Below are positions 16,971 through 29,139 of a DNA stretch of 64,000 bases, in pieces (position 1 is the stretch's first letter; each line of letters opens with the position of its first letter). Source of the DNA: Staphylococcus rostri (GTDB lineage: Bacteria; Bacillota; Bacilli; Staphylococcales; Staphylococcaceae). Position numbers and translations under genes: made by a program. The stretch covers positions 1-64,000 of the forward strand of contig NZ_PPRF01000019.1 in assembly GCF_002902145.1 (NCBI RefSeq). Reading direction: 5' to 3'. The notes under the pieces are model-generated. The model saw nothing but the letters and a program-made list of their open reading frames with translations. It was not told the origin of the DNA and searched no databases.

Positions 16971-18794
16971 ATGAACAATTATGAGCGTTTAAATAGACGT
17001 AAAAATATTAGAAACTTCTCGATCATCGCGCACATTGACCACGGTAAGTCAACATTAGCGGATCGAATTTTAGAAAACACCAAGTCAGTAGAATCACGTG
17101 AAATGCAAGCACAGCTTTTAGATTCGATGGATTTAGAGCGTGAACGTGGTATTACTATCAAGTTAAACGCAGTTCGTTTGAAATATGAGGCTAAAGACGG
17201 AGAGACGTATACGTTTCATTTAATCGATACACCTGGACACGTCGACTTTACATATGAAGTTTCGCGTTCTTTAGCAGCATGTGAAGGGGCAATTCTCGTA
17301 GTAGATGCTGCACAAGGTATTGAAGCGCAAACTTTAGCAAATGTTTATTTAGCATTAGACAATGATCTTGAATTGATTCCAGTTATCAATAAAATTGACT
17401 TGCCTGCTGCTGAGCCAGAACGTGTAAAACAAGAAGTGGAAGATGTCATCGGTTTAGATAAAGATGATGCGGTATTAGCGAGTGCCAAATCAAATATTGG
17501 TATTGATGAGATTTTAGAGAAGATTGTAGAAATCGTACCTGCACCAGACGGCGACCCTGCTGCACCACTAAAAGCTTTAATATTCGACTCAGAATATGAC
17601 CCGTATCGTGGTGTTGTGTCATCAATTCGTGTTGTTGATGGTGTCGTAAAAGCTGGCGACCGTATTAAAATGATGGCAACTGGTAAAAGCTTTGAAGTAA
17701 CAGAAGTCGGTATTAACACACCAAAACAATTACCAGTCGATGAATTAACTGTAGGTGATGTAGGTTACATTATCGCAAGCATTAAAAACGTAGATGATTC
17801 TCGTGTGGGTGATACGATTACACACGAAGATAATCCTGCAAGCGAACCATTACAAGGTTATAAGAAGATGAACCCAATGGTATACTGTGGTCTCTTCCCA
17901 ATTGATAACAAAGACTATAATGACTTACGAGAAGCATTGGAAAAGTTACAGTTGAATGATGCATCTCTTGAATTTGAACCAGAGTCTTCTAAAGCACTTG
18001 GTTTCGGATACCGTACAGGCTTCTTAGGTATGCTCCACATGGAAATTATTCAAGAGCGTATTGAACGTGAATTCGGTATTGAATTGATTGCGACGGCGCC
18101 ATCTGTTATTTATACAGTTATTTTAAGAAATGGTGAGTCTATCAAAGTCGATAACCCTGCACAAATGCCAGATCGTGACCAAATTGATAAAGTTTTTGAA
18201 CCATATGTTCGTGCAACAATGATGGTACCAAATGATTATGTCGGTGCTGTAATGGAGCTATGTCAACGTAAACGTGGTCAATTTATTACGATGGACTACT
18301 TAGATGACATTCGTGTAAGTATTGTTTATGAGTTACCGCTATCTGAAGTTGTGTTTGATTTCTTTGACCAACTTAAGTCAAATACGAAAGGTTATGCGTC
18401 ATTCGACTATGAATTCATCGAAAACAAAGAAAGTAACCTTGTTAAGATGGATATTCTACTAAACGGTGACAAAGTCGATGCGCTTAGCTTTATCGTACAT
18501 CGTGACTTCGCATACGAACGTGGTAAAGTCCTTGTTGAAAAGCTGAAAACATTAATTCCAAGACAACAATTTGAAGTGCCTGTCCAAGCAGCGATTGGTC
18601 ATAAAATTGTGGCACGTACAAATATCAAGTCTATGGGTAAAAATGTACTTTCTAAATGTTACGGTGGGGACGTCAGCCGTAAACGTAAATTACTTGAAAA
18701 ACAAAAAGCAGGTAAAGCTAAGATGAAAGCAGTCGGAAGCGTTGAAATTCCACAAGATGCTTTCTTAGCCGTTTTAAAAATGGACGATGAATAA
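16971..18794 (+). CDS. lepA: elongation factor 4 (back-translocase LepA)
   Basis: This 607-residue GTPase acts on the ribosome during translation stress. The P-loop AHIDHGKS (20-27), a DTPGH motif, and an NKID motif show the GTPase domain. The LepA-specific C-terminal domain is recognisable from [20 protein letters not shown] near the end. The length is typical. It is followed by a hairpin and then hemW, the normal Firmicute order. Confidence 0.97.
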   Translation: MNNYERLNRRKNIRNFSIIAHIDHGKSTLADRILENTKSVESREMQAQLLDSMDLERERGITIKLNAVRLKYEAKDGETYTFHLIDTPGHVDFTYEVSRSLAACEGAILVVDAAQGIEAQTLANVYLALDNDLELIPVINKIDLPAAEPERVKQEVEDVIGLDKDDAVLASAKSNIGIDEILEKIVEIVPAPDGDPAAPLKALIFDSEYDPYRGVVSSIRVVDGVVKAGDRIKMMATGKSFEVTEVGINTPKQLPVDELTVGDVGYIIASIKNVDDSRVGDTITHEDNPASEPLQGYKKMNPMVYCGLFPIDNKDYNDLREALEKLQLNDASLEFEPESSKALGFGYRTGFLGMLHMEIIQERIEREFGIELIATAPSVIYTVILRNGESIKVDNPAQMPDRDQIDKVFEPYVRATMMVPNDYVGAVMELCQRKRGQFITMDYLDDIRVSIVYELPLSEVVFDFFDQLKSNTKGYASFDYEFIENKESNLVKMDILLNGDKVDALSFIVHRDFAYERGKVLVEKLKTLIPRQQFEVPVQAAIGHKIVARTNIKSMGKNVLSKCYGGDVSRKRKLLEKQKAGKAKMKAVGSVEIPQDAFLAVLKMDDE

Positions 18795-18801
18795 TAATAG
18801 T

Positions 18802-18846
18802 AAGCTCCCAATCACTTGTTTGCCGGTGTGACTTGGGAGTTTCTTT
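18802..18846 (+). terminator. hairpin between lepA and hemW
   Basis: AAGCTCCCAA (18802-18811) and TTGGGAGTTTCTTT (18833-18846) form a stem followed by a broken T run. It ends just before the hemW ribosome site, so it may be a partial terminator that lowers hemW expression. Confidence 0.6.
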
Positions 18847-18862
18847 CGTAGGAGCGATGAAT

Positions 18863-19984
18863 ATGCAAAAAGTGAAGAGTGCCTATATTCACATTCCATT
18901 TTGTGTGAAAATTTGTACCTATTGTGATTTTAATAAATATTTCATTCAACATCAGCCGGTTGATGACTATTTAACATGTTTAATTGAAGAAATGTCTTGG
19001 GCGAAAGAAACCAACTTAACAACTATGTTCGTTGGTGGTGGGACGCCAACTGCTTTAACAGTAGACCAACTCGAACGTTTGTTATCCGCTATCAATAAGC
19101 AATTTAATATTAGTGGTGAATATACATTTGAAGCGAATCCTGATGAATTAACGGAAGAGAAAGTAGCACTTTTAAAAAAATACGGTGTCAATCGATTGTC
19201 TTTAGGTGTTCAAACGTTTGATGAAGAATTACTTAAAGTGTTAGGACGTAGCCACCAACGTGCCGATATTTATTCAGCCGTTCGCAATGCACGTAAATAT
19301 GGCATTCCTTCTATTAGTCTCGACTTGATGTATCAATTGCCAGGTCAAACTATGCAACAATTTGATGAAAGTCTTACAGAAGCATTGTCATTAGACGTTG
19401 ACCATATTTCGAGCTATGGCTTGATTCTTGAAAAACAAACGCAATTCTATAACTTATACCAAAAAGGCAAACTAAACATGCCGAATGAAGACCTTGGTGC
19501 TGAGATGTATCATTTTATGATTGATAAATTAGCACAGCATGGCCTGCAACAATATGAAATTTCTAACTTTGCAAAAGAAGGACATGCGTCTGCACATAAT
19601 AAAGTGTATTGGAAAAATGAAAGTTATTATGGTTTTGGTGCAGGGGCAAGCGGTTATGTAGAGGGTGTGAGGTATTCTAATACGAACCCAGTCAACCATT
19701 ACATTGAACAAGTAAAAGCAGGCAAACGACCGATTCGCACAGAAGAGACCTTAACTCTAAACGAAAAAATCGAGGAAGAGATGTTTTTAGGTTTGCGTAT
19801 GAACGAAGGCGTAAACAAATTGCGATTTGAAGAGAAGTTTGGTCAAGTGCTCGACGACTATTATCGTGATGAATTACAAAACCTTGAAGCGAAAAAGCTA
19901 ATTTATAATACACCGACACATGTGGCATTAACTGAAGAGGGACGCGTGATTGGCAACTATGTGTTCGAAGCATTTATCAAATAA
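18863..19984 (+). CDS. hemW: radical SAM heme chaperone HemW
   Basis: This 373-residue radical SAM protein is related to coproporphyrinogen III dehydrogenase but is thought to deliver heme. The cluster-binding cysteines are Cys14, Cys18 and Cys21 (CVKICTYC), followed by the GGGTPTAL SAM motif. AHNKVYWKN contains the HNxxYW motif linked to heme binding, which supports HemW over HemN. The ATG at 18863 lies eight bases after TAGGAG; the ATG at 18857 is too close and the start at 18833 lies inside the hairpin. It is followed by the stress-regulated hrcA operon. Confidence 0.93.
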   Translation: MQKVKSAYIHIPFCVKICTYCDFNKYFIQHQPVDDYLTCLIEEMSWAKETNLTTMFVGGGTPTALTVDQLERLLSAINKQFNISGEYTFEANPDELTEEKVALLKKYGVNRLSLGVQTFDEELLKVLGRSHQRADIYSAVRNARKYGIPSISLDLMYQLPGQTMQQFDESLTEALSLDVDHISSYGLILEKQTQFYNLYQKGKLNMPNEDLGAEMYHFMIDKLAQHGLQQYEISNFAKEGHASAHNKVYWKNESYYGFGAGASGYVEGVRYSNTNPVNHYIEQVKAGKRPIRTEETLTLNEKIEEEMFLGLRMNEGVNKLRFEEKFGQVLDDYYRDELQNLEAKKLIYNTPTHVALTEEGRVIGNYVFEAFIK

Positions 19985-19989
19985 AAAAC

Positions 19990-20025
19990 GAAAGTCAAAA
20001 ATTGAGTGCTTTAACGTTGACTTTC
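19990..20025. repeat. perfect 9-bp inverted repeat after hemW
   Basis: GAAAGTCAA (19990-19998) and TTGACTTTC (20017-20025) are exact inverted repeats, 5 bases after the hemW stop. They could form a terminator, but the T run is poor. The right arm overlaps the CtsR box, so the repeat may instead reflect a second inverted CtsR half-site. Confidence 0.55.
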
Positions 20026-20032
20026 TTTGACC
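20016..20032 (-). promoter_or_regulatory. CtsR operator of the hrcA-dnaK operon
   Basis: On the reverse strand this reads GGTCAAA-GAA-AGTCAAC, which matches the CtsR tandem heptamer (RGTCAAA, three bases, RGTCAAA) except for the last base. TTGACT at 20017-20022 within it can serve as a -35, so CtsR would block the promoter. Combined CtsR and HrcA control of dnaK is known in S. aureus. Confidence 0.7.
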
Positions 20033-20049
20033 AATTTGATAAATTATAA

Positions 20050-20076
20050 TTAGCACTTGAGATAAATGAGTGCTAA
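20050..20076 (+). promoter_or_regulatory. CIRCE operator bound by HrcA
   Basis: TTAGCACTT, nine bases, GAGTGCTAA: this differs from the CIRCE consensus in one position of the left arm. It directly follows a TATAAT (20045-20050), which fits HrcA repression of the start site of its own operon. Confidence 0.92.
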
Positions 20077-20088
20077 TGAGGTGGAAAC

Positions 20089-21078
20089 ATGATTACTCAA
20101 AGGCAAATAAGTATTTTAAATGCAATTGTTGAAGATTATGTTGAATTAGGCCAACCCATTGGTTCATCCACATTGATCAAACGTCATAATGTCAACGTGA
20201 GCCCAGCAACGATTCGAAATGAAATGAAGTCATTAGAAGAACAGCATCTCATTGAAAAGACGCATTCTTCTTCGGGACGCATTCCATCTGAAGCAGGCTT
20301 TCGACTTTATGTGAATCAATTATTACAACAGCCAAATGTGGAAGGACATCAAAGTAAACTAAACCTAAGCACATTGTTTAGTGAAAATCATTACGATATT
20401 TCCACAACATTAGATCGCTTGGCACAATTGTTTTCTGATCAATCACATTATACGACGATTGTTGTAGGCCCAGACCATACAAAATCATCTATTATTGATG
20501 TCCATCTCATGAAGGTGAACGCAAAACATCTCATTGTTGTATTGATTCATCAAACGGGACATGTGAAACATTTGCATTTGTCATCATCACTTGATCTTGA
20601 TGATATGACAGTGATTAAATTATCTAACTTCATGTCCAAAAACATTGAATCATTTCTCAATGATGGCAATCAACAACACATAGATGCGTATCGACTGATG
20701 GGATTTAGCGATTCAGAAGTAACGGTATTGCTGCAAGTGTATTATCTAATTAAAAAACATTTAGAATCGGAAACATCGCGTATCTATTTAGGTGGTAAAC
20801 ATCAATTAATAGAGCGTTTGAATGAAAGTACGGTCGCGTCTATTCAACCGATACTGAAATATATCGAATCTGACCGCATTACACACCTTGTCAATCAAGT
20901 ATCAGATGCACCAATTCATATAAGTATAGGCTCTGAGATAGACCACAATTTACAAGGCATTGCTATCATTACAAGACCGTATGCTTTAACGCGTGAGTTA
21001 GAAGGTCATATTGCGATAGTAGGTCCAACAGCAATGCGTTATCAAAATGTGATACAATTGCTTAGTCAAACGAGATAA
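20089..21078 (+). CDS. hrcA: heat-inducible transcription repressor HrcA
   Basis: This 329-residue repressor binds CIRCE and is matured by GroEL. An N-terminal winged helix (about 1-75) contains SPATIRNEMKSLEEQ and the SSSGRIPSEAGFRLYV signature, followed by the GAF-like dimerisation domain. It is the first gene of hrcA-grpE-dnaK and lies 12 bases after its own operator, so it is autoregulated. The ribosome site GAGGTGG precedes the ATG. Confidence 0.96.
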   Translation: MITQRQISILNAIVEDYVELGQPIGSSTLIKRHNVNVSPATIRNEMKSLEEQHLIEKTHSSSGRIPSEAGFRLYVNQLLQQPNVEGHQSKLNLSTLFSENHYDISTTLDRLAQLFSDQSHYTTIVVGPDHTKSSIIDVHLMKVNAKHLIVVLIHQTGHVKHLHLSSSLDLDDMTVIKLSNFMSKNIESFLNDGNQQHIDAYRLMGFSDSEVTVLLQVYYLIKKHLESETSRIYLGGKHQLIERLNESTVASIQPILKYIESDRITHLVNQVSDAPIHISIGSEIDHNLQGIAIITRPYALTRELEGHIAIVGPTAMRYQNVIQLLSQTR

Positions 21079-21123
21079 TAACAATTCAATCACGCTTTTT
21101 ATAAGTGTTATGGAGGTTTGGAA

Positions 21124-21717
21124 ATGACGGAAGATAAAGAATTACGTGAAGAAGAGATGCAAGAGGAAACAGCTGAACAGGCTGTTGAATCTGAAGAAAC
21201 TGCTACTGAAGAAGTTGTAGAAGAAGAAACAACAACTGAGGCTGACGATAACAGTGAGCCAACGGTAGAGCAACAGTTAGAAGCTTTGCAATCTGAAGTC
21301 GATGCAGCAGAAGAAAAATATTTAAGATTATATGCAGAATTTGAAAATTATAAGCGCCGAATTCAAAATGAAGCAGATATTCAAAAAACATATCGCGCGC
21401 AACAAGTGTTAACGGATGTATTACCAACACTTGATAATATTGAACGTGCATTACAAATAGAAGGTGACGATGAGTCATTTGTATCATTGAAAAAAGGTGT
21501 ACAAATGGTTTATGACAGCCTTATTAAAGCACTTGAAGATAACGGCTTAGAACGCATCCAAGCGAAAGGTGAACAATTCGATCCGAACTTCCACCAAGCT
21601 GTGATTCAAGATGACAATCCAGATTTTGAATCAGGTGCGATTACAGAAGAGCTACAATCTGGCTATAAATTAAAAGAGCGCGTATTACGCGCGTCAATGG
21701 TTAAAGTAAATCAATAA
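21124..21717 (+). CDS. grpE: nucleotide exchange factor GrpE
   Basis: This 197-residue cofactor releases ADP from DnaK. A very acidic, disordered N-terminus (1-60) is followed by a long helix ([16 protein letters not shown]) and a C-terminal beta domain with the FDPNFHQAV motif. The ATG at 21124 is seven bases after GGAGG; the TTG at 21118 is too close. It lies between hrcA and dnaK and shares their stress control. Confidence 0.95.
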   Translation: MTEDKELREEEMQEETAEQAVESEETATEEVVEEETTTEADDNSEPTVEQQLEALQSEVDAAEEKYLRLYAEFENYKRRIQNEADIQKTYRAQQVLTDVLPTLDNIERALQIEGDDESFVSLKKGVQMVYDSLIKALEDNGLERIQAKGEQFDPNFHQAVIQDDNPDFESGAITEELQSGYKLKERVLRASMVKVNQ

Positions 21718-21763
21718 TTTTTGACGAAAAACAATCATTTATGTAAAATAACATTGTTTGTAA

Positions 21764-23605
<1,842 letters not shown>

Positions 23606-23643
23606 TGTATCGTATAAAATAGATTGACTGTAAGCAGTCGCTC

Positions 23644-23679
23644 AAAGGGGCTAGGACAATCATCGTCCCAGCCCCTTTT
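23644..23679 (+). terminator. terminator-like hairpin between dnaK and dnaJ
   Basis: AAAGGGGCTAGGAC (23644-23657) pairs with GTCCCAGCCCCTTTT (23665-23679) with a single mismatch, giving a strong GC stem and a T run. The GGGGCTGGGAC-type core resembles dispersed staphylococcal intergenic repeats. It would reduce dnaJ transcription relative to dnaK. Confidence 0.85.
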
Positions 23680-23719
23680 ACTTTAAAATACTCAATAACA
23701 AACTAAAGGAGAGATTGCA

Positions 23720-24856
23720 TTGGCAAAAAGAGACTATTATGAAGTCCTTGGTATTTCGAAAAGTGCTTCTAAAGATGAAATTAAGCGTGCCTACCGCAAA
23801 TTATCAAAAAAGTATCATCCAGATATTAATAAAGAAGAAGGCGCAGATGAAAAATTTAAAGAAATCAGTGAAGCCTATGAAGTGCTAAGTGATGAAAACA
23901 AGCGTGCTAACTATGATCAATTCGGTCATGCCGGTGCACAAGGTGGTTTCGGTCAAGGCGGCTTTGGCGGTCAAGACTTCTCAGGATTCGGCGGCGGTGG
24001 CTTCGAAGATATTTTCAGTTCATTCTTCGGCGGTGCACAACGTCAAAGAGATCCGAATGCGCCACGTAAAGGTGATGATCTACAATACACGATGACTGTT
24101 TCATTTGAAGAAGCTGTATTTGGTACGAAAAAAGAAATTTCAGTCCGCAAAGAGGTAGTATGTCATACATGTGATGGTGAAGGGGCAAAACCTGGTACGA
24201 AAAAGCATACATGTAGCTACTGTAATGGGGCAGGTCATGTGTCAGTAGAACAAAACACCATTTTAGGTCGTGTACGCACACAACAAGTATGTCCTGAATG
24301 TAACGGTTCTGGCCAAGAATTTGAAGAACCATGTCCAACATGTCACGGTAAAGGCACTGAAGTTAAAAATGTTAAGTTAGAAGTAACTGTGCCTGAAGGT
24401 GTTGATAACGACCAACAAATCCGTCTTTCTGGCCAAGGTTCACCTGGTGAAAATGGTGGGCCAGCGGGTGACTTATATGTCATCTTCCGCGTAAAACCTT
24501 CTGACAAATTTACTCGTGAAGGCGATGACATCTTATATCAACATTCTATTAGCTTTGCGCAAGCGGCACTTGGGGACGAAATCAAAATCCCTACATTAAA
24601 TGGTAGTGTGATGTTAACGGTGCCAGCTGGTACACAATCTGGCAAGCAATTCCGCTTAAAAGGCAAAGGTGTTAAAAATGTTCATGGATATGGTTATGGT
24701 GACTTATTCGTTAACATTAAAGTTGTCACACCAACTAAATTAACGGAACGTCAAAAAGAACTATTAAAAGCTTTTGCTGAAGAAAGTGGCGATGACATTA
24801 ACGAACAGCCAAGCAACTTCAAAGACAAAGCACGTCGTTTCTTCAAGGGAGATTAG
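23720..24856 (+). CDS. dnaJ: chaperone protein DnaJ (Hsp40)
   Basis: This 378-residue cochaperone stimulates DnaK ATPase. The J domain (1-70) carries HPD in YHPDIN, then comes a Gly/Phe-rich region, and four CxxCxGxG zinc repeats ([32 protein letters not shown]), then the C-terminal substrate-binding domains. It starts with TTG, eight bases after AAAGGAGAG. No better start is available, and the first residues [11 protein letters not shown] match the family. Confidence 0.97.
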   Translation: MAKRDYYEVLGISKSASKDEIKRAYRKLSKKYHPDINKEEGADEKFKEISEAYEVLSDENKRANYDQFGHAGAQGGFGQGGFGGQDFSGFGGGGFEDIFSSFFGGAQRQRDPNAPRKGDDLQYTMTVSFEEAVFGTKKEISVRKEVVCHTCDGEGAKPGTKKHTCSYCNGAGHVSVEQNTILGRVRTQQVCPECNGSGQEFEEPCPTCHGKGTEVKNVKLEVTVPEGVDNDQQIRLSGQGSPGENGGPAGDLYVIFRVKPSDKFTREGDDILYQHSISFAQAALGDEIKIPTLNGSVMLTVPAGTQSGKQFRLKGKGVKNVHGYGYGDLFVNIKVVTPTKLTERQKELLKAFAEESGDDINEQPSNFKDKARRFFKGD

Positions 24857-24860
24857 GACT

Positions 24861-25796
24861 ATGAACTGGATAGAATTATCTGTAACTGTAAATGCAGAAG
24901 CTGAATCAATTGTATCGAACTTGTTACAAGAATTCGGCTCAAACGGTGTCGCAATTGAAGATTCAAATGAAGTTGTGAAGGAAAGAGAAGACAAATATGG
25001 CGAAATATTTGATTTGAACCCTTCAGATTATCCTGAAAGTCACATGATTATTAAAGGTTATTATACGGAAATGCAAGTGGATGATAACTTCACTCGCCGA
25101 TTAACTGAACGCTTAGAAGCGATTGAAGATATTGACTCGACAATATTAAACGTCTCAACGAAAGTGATTGCTGAGGCAGACTGGGAAAATGAATGGAAAA
25201 ATTATTACCATCCATTCCAAGCATCTGATAAGTTTTTCATCGTACCTAGTTGGGAAGAAGTCGCACAAGATGATGGTTTCTTATATATCGAACTTGATCC
25301 GGGTATGGCTTTTGGAACAGGTGATCATCCAACAACAAGTATGTGTTTAAGAGCAATTGAACGCACAGTAAAACCTGAGCATGCTGTGATTGATGTTGGT
25401 ACAGGTTCGGGTATTTTGAGCATCGCTTCACACTTAATGGGTGCCAAATCAGTTAAAGCGATTGATCTGGATGAAATGGCTGTTAAAGTGGCAAAAGACA
25501 ACTTTGAAAAAAATAACTGTGATCAGGCGATTGAAACAGCAACAGGTAATTTATTAATGAATGAGACGGCACAATACGACGTGGTTATCGCAAATATTTT
25601 ACCGCATATTATTGAATTGATGATTGAGGATAGTTACAACAGACTTAATCCATCAGGTTACTTTATTACTTCAGGTATTATTGAAGAAAAAAGCGCGTCT
25701 ATTCAATCACAAATGAAAGCAGTTGGTTACGAAATTATAGATGTCCAACATGTTGACGGTTGGGTGTGTATCACTGGACAGAAGGTGGTTAAATAA
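24861..25796 (+). CDS. prmA: ribosomal protein L11 methyltransferase
   Basis: This 311-residue enzyme methylates ribosomal protein L11. An N-terminal substrate-recognition domain is followed by the SAM-binding motif [10 protein letters not shown], and the catalytic region includes [10 protein letters not shown]. It starts 4 bases after dnaJ and its stop overlaps the rsmE start by one base, so both belong to the dnaK transcript or a sub-operon. The upstream in-frame ATG at 24774 inside dnaJ is rejected because MNWIELSV is the family start. Confidence 0.94.
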   Translation: MNWIELSVTVNAEAESIVSNLLQEFGSNGVAIEDSNEVVKEREDKYGEIFDLNPSDYPESHMIIKGYYTEMQVDDNFTRRLTERLEAIEDIDSTILNVSTKVIAEADWENEWKNYYHPFQASDKFFIVPSWEEVAQDDGFLYIELDPGMAFGTGDHPTTSMCLRAIERTVKPEHAVIDVGTGSGILSIASHLMGAKSVKAIDLDEMAVKVAKDNFEKNNCDQAIETATGNLLMNETAQYDVVIANILPHIIELMIEDSYNRLNPSGYFITSGIIEEKSASIQSQMKAVGYEIIDVQHVDGWVCITGQKVVK

Positions 25797-26548
25797 TGCA
25801 ACGCTACTTTTTAAATGAAAACGCTGAGTTACATCAGCGTTTTTTTATCACGAATAAAGACGATATTCATCATATGTTAAAGGTCATGCGTTATGTAGTA
25901 GGAGACCATATTATTATTAACTTTAATGATATGCAAACCTTTAAAGCTGAAATCATGAACGCCGATCAAAAAGCTGTAGAAGTTGAAACGGTAGAAAAAC
26001 TTGATATTCAAACAGAATTGCCGGTTGCTGTGACTGTTGCGAGCGGATTGATTAAAGCAGATAAATATGAATGGATGTTACAAAAAGCAACGGAATTAGG
26101 GGCACATGATTTTATCGCAGTTCAAATGGGGCGTTCGGTCGTTAAGTTGAATGACCAAAAAGCGCCTAAGAAATTAGAACGCTGGGAAAAAATTATTAAA
26201 GAAGCTGCTGAACAGAGCTATCGACAACAAATACCGAATATAAAATATTACTCGAATTTAAAATATGTATATGATATGATTGATAAATATGATTATATTC
26301 TAATGGCATACGAAGAACAGGCAAAAGAAGGAGAGACATCAAAGTTTAAAGAGATGCTTTCACAGCTCCAACCTAACAATAAAGTGCTACTTTTAGTCGG
26401 TCCAGAAGGTGGATTTAGCGAAGAAGAAGTCGCATTGTTCGAAACACATGCAAGTATTGTTGGTTTAGGACAGCGTATTCTTCGTGCTGAAACGGCACCG
26501 CTCTATGCGTTAAGTGCCATTAGTTACGAAATAGAATTAATGAGGTGA
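25796..26548 (+). CDS. rsmE: 16S rRNA (uracil(1498)-N(3))-methyltransferase
   Basis: This 250-residue SPOUT-class methyltransferase modifies U1498 of 16S rRNA. The N-terminal PUA-like domain contains the MLKVMRY motif, and the C-terminal trefoil knot has LLVGPEGGFSEEE and LGQRILRAETAPLYAL, which are the SAM-binding signatures. It overlaps prmA by one base and is followed after 4 bases by mtaB. Confidence 0.95.
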   Translation: MQRYFLNENAELHQRFFITNKDDIHHMLKVMRYVVGDHIIINFNDMQTFKAEIMNADQKAVEVETVEKLDIQTELPVAVTVASGLIKADKYEWMLQKATELGAHDFIAVQMGRSVVKLNDQKAPKKLERWEKIIKEAAEQSYRQQIPNIKYYSNLKYVYDMIDKYDYILMAYEEQAKEGETSKFKEMLSQLQPNNKVLLLVGPEGGFSEEEVALFETHASIVGLGQRILRAETAPLYALSAISYEIELMR

Positions 26549-26552
26549 AGTC

Positions 26553-27899
26553 ATGTCAACAGTTGCCTTTCATACGTTAGGGTGTAAAGTAAACCATTAT
26601 GAAACTGAAGCAATTTGGCAATTATTTAAAGAAGCTGATTACGAGCGTGTTGATTTCGAACAAAATGCAGATGTTTTCGTCATTAACACGTGTACAGTTA
26701 CCAATACAGGCGATAAAAAAAGTCGCCAAGTGATTCGCAGAGCTATCAGACAAAATCCTGAAGCCGTTGTATGTGTAACAGGTTGTTATGCACAAACATC
26801 TTCTGCTGAAATCATGGAGATTCCTGGTGTAGACATTGTTGTCGGCACACAAGATCGTCACAAGCTCTTATCTTATATCGATGAATATCAACAAGAGCGT
26901 CAACCGATTAACGGTGTGAGCAACATTATGAAAAACCGTACTTATGAAGAGTTGGACGTGCCATATTTCACAGATAGAACACGTGCATCACTTAAAATTC
27001 AAGAAGGTTGTAACAACTTCTGTACGTTTTGTATTATTCCATGGGCACGTGGTTTAATGCGTTCTCGCGACCCACAAAAAGTTGTAGAACAAGCAACACA
27101 ACTCGTTCAATCTGGTTACAAAGAGATTGTGTTAACAGGTATCCACACAGGTGGTTACGGACAAGACTTAAAAGATTACAACTTGGCACAACTTTTACGT
27201 GACCTTGAAACAGTCGATGGTCTTGAACGTATTCGTATTTCATCAATCGAAGCAAGCCAGTTAACAGATGAAGTTATCGATGTGTTACAACAATCAACAA
27301 AAGTAGTCCGTCACTTGCACATTCCACTACAATCTGGTTCAGATAGCGTTTTAAAACGTATGCGTCGTAAATATTCAATGGCACACTTCTCTGAACGTAT
27401 TAAGAAGTTACATGCAGCGTTACCTGGCCTTGCAGTAACAAGTGATGTTATCGTTGGATTCCCTGGTGAAACAGAAGCAGAATTCCAAGAAACATACGAT
27501 TTTATCGTTGAACATCAATTTTCAGAGTTACACGTGTTCCCATATTCACCAAGAATTGGTACACCTGCAGCACGTATGGATGACCAAATTGATGAAGAAG
27601 TTAAAAACGAACGTGTGCACAAATTGATTGAATTAAGTGATCAACTTGCGAAAACGTATGCGTCTCAATTTGAAAACGATGTGTTAGAAGTAATTCCAGA
27701 AGAAAAGAGTGCCAAAGATGGTGTTCTTGTTGGATATGCGGATAACTACATGAAGGTTGAATTTGAAGGCGATGCATCATTAATTGGTGAAATCTGCAAA
27801 GTAAAAATTAACCAAGTAGGCTACCCAATTAACTACGGTACATTTTTAAGAACAGTTGAACATGCAAATAATCAATCGGAATTTGAAATGTTAGCGTAG
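26553..27899 (+). CDS. mtaB: tRNA ms2t6A37 methylthiotransferase
   Basis: This 448-residue radical SAM enzyme adds a methylthio group to t6A37 of tRNA. The N-terminal UPF0004 domain has conserved cysteines in TLGCKVN, NTCTVT and VTGCYAQ for one cluster. The radical SAM motif is CNNFCTFCIIPWARG, and a TRAM domain lies at the C-terminus. The HTLGCKVNHYE start and the TxGCKVN signature favour MtaB over MiaB. It closes the prmA-rsmE-mtaB run. Confidence 0.93.
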   Translation: MSTVAFHTLGCKVNHYETEAIWQLFKEADYERVDFEQNADVFVINTCTVTNTGDKKSRQVIRRAIRQNPEAVVCVTGCYAQTSSAEIMEIPGVDIVVGTQDRHKLLSYIDEYQQERQPINGVSNIMKNRTYEELDVPYFTDRTRASLKIQEGCNNFCTFCIIPWARGLMRSRDPQKVVEQATQLVQSGYKEIVLTGIHTGGYGQDLKDYNLAQLLRDLETVDGLERIRISSIEASQLTDEVIDVLQQSTKVVRHLHIPLQSGSDSVLKRMRRKYSMAHFSERIKKLHAALPGLAVTSDVIVGFPGETEAEFQETYDFIVEHQFSELHVFPYSPRIGTPAARMDDQIDEEVKNERVHKLIELSDQLAKTYASQFENDVLEVIPEEKSAKDGVLVGYADNYMKVEFEGDASLIGEICKVKINQVGYPINYGTFLRTVEHANNQSEFEMLA

Positions 27900-27958
27900 A
27901 ATTTTAATTTTTTTATAAGAAAAATTGGTTGTTATCCATAAAAATGTAAATTTGTCGA

Positions 27959-27987
27959 TTGACCGAGAATCAGATTTATTTTATACT
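27959..27987 (+). promoter_or_regulatory. promoter of rpsU
   Basis: TTGACC (27959-27964) and TATACT (27982-27987) are 17 bases apart, leaving about 65 bases of leader before rpsU. Confidence 0.65.
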
Positions 27988-28059
27988 AATTTATACATGG
28001 TGAGTTACTATGTAAATATGAAAAAAGTTTTTTTGATATTTGGAGGGAGGGAAATACAG

Positions 28060-28236
28060 ATGTCTAAAACAGTAGTCCGTAAAAACGAATCACTAGAAGA
28101 TGCATTACGTCGTTTTAAGCGCTCAGTGTCAAAAAGCGGTACAATTCAAGAAGTTCGTAAACGCGAATTCTATGAAAAACCAAGCGTAAAACGTAAGAAA
28201 AAATCTGAAGCTGCTCGTAAGCGTAAATTCAGATAA
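28060..28236 (+). CDS. rpsU: 30S ribosomal protein S21
   Basis: This 58-residue basic protein of the 30S subunit begins [20 protein letters not shown] and ends in the arginine- and lysine-rich tail [13 protein letters not shown]. The ribosome site GGAGGGAGG is very strong. The reading frame extends upstream to 27925, but that part crosses the promoter and is not coding. It has its own promoter and terminator. Confidence 0.96.
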
Positions 28237-28281
28237 TCATTAACGTGTTGAACTCCCTCAACATTCAAAATTAATGATATA

Positions 28282-28331
28282 TGAGAAACCTCAGATGTTT
28301 GGCTTCGGCTGGGCATTTGAGGTTTCTTTGC
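28282..28331 (+). terminator. terminator of rpsU
   Basis: AGAAACCTCAGATG (28283-28296) pairs with CATTTGAGGTTTCT (28314-28327), with one G-U pair, and an inner GGC-TTCG-GCT hairpin. A T-rich tail follows. Confidence 0.8.
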
Positions 28332-28421
28332 GTTTTGAGACACAAGAATGACACAATCACTATAAGTACTCTAAAAATTCATGTATACTAAAGAAAGGGA
28401 GTGAGGTGAATTTGAACAGAG

Positions 28422-29120
28422 ATGAGTTTACATACGTTGTTGAATAGTGGTGCAATTTCATTTCAAGAAAGTTTACAAGATATTGGTGTATGGCTGACAT
28501 CACCGGCGATATCGATGTTACTCACGTGTGTGTTATTCTTAGGATTTGTTTACCAACTTTATTCTAAACGATTCAACTTTGCCGGCGTATTATCGCTTAT
28601 TGCCTTGCTATTACTTTTTTTAGGATTTATTGTACAAGGCAGTGTATCCGCCACATCATTGATTATTTTTATGATTGGCGTTATCTTAGTGATCATTGAA
28701 TTGTTTGTTGTTGGTGCCGTCCTTGGTCTGATTGGAATGGGGCTCATTATTTTTAGTTTAGTTACAATTGGCGATAATTTGCCAATGATGTTGTTGAATG
28801 TTTTAATCGCATCAATTTTAACAATTATTGAGTGGGTGATTTTAGTGAATATTTTTAAAAAGACGATTGCTTTATTCGATAATGTCGTTTTAAAAGACGC
28901 AACGAGTAAAGAATCAGGATACACGTCCCACAATGATCGTTCTCATCTAGTTGGTGAGATTGCTACAACACTTACAGATTTGCGTCCAGCGGGCATTATT
29001 TTATTGAATGGTGAACGCATTGACGCTGTGTCTGAAGGGCCTTTTATCTTGAAGGATTCGCAAGTAGAAATCATTGAAGTTGAAGGCTCAAGAGTTGTTG
29101 TAAGATTAAGTAATTCATAA
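28422..29120 (+). CDS. NfeD family membrane protein
   Basis: This 232-residue protein has an N-terminal amphipathic segment, about four to five membrane helices (25-150) rich in Leu and Ile, and a C-terminal soluble OB-fold domain (about 168-232, with [14 protein letters not shown]). It matches the short NfeD family, whose members pair with flotillins in membrane microdomains. floA follows 19 bases later, which supports that role. The ribosome site before ATG 28422 is weak; GTGAGGTGA at 28401-28409 is rather far upstream, so the exact start is less certain. Confidence 0.82.
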   Translation: MSLHTLLNSGAISFQESLQDIGVWLTSPAISMLLTCVLFLGFVYQLYSKRFNFAGVLSLIALLLLFLGFIVQGSVSATSLIIFMIGVILVIIELFVVGAVLGLIGMGLIIFSLVTIGDNLPMMLLNVLIASILTIIEWVILVNIFKKTIALFDNVVLKDATSKESGYTSHNDRSHLVGEIATTLTDLRPAGIILLNGERIDAVSEGPFILKDSQVEIIEVEGSRVVVRLSNS

Positions 29121-29139
29121 AGAAGGAGATGGAAAATTT

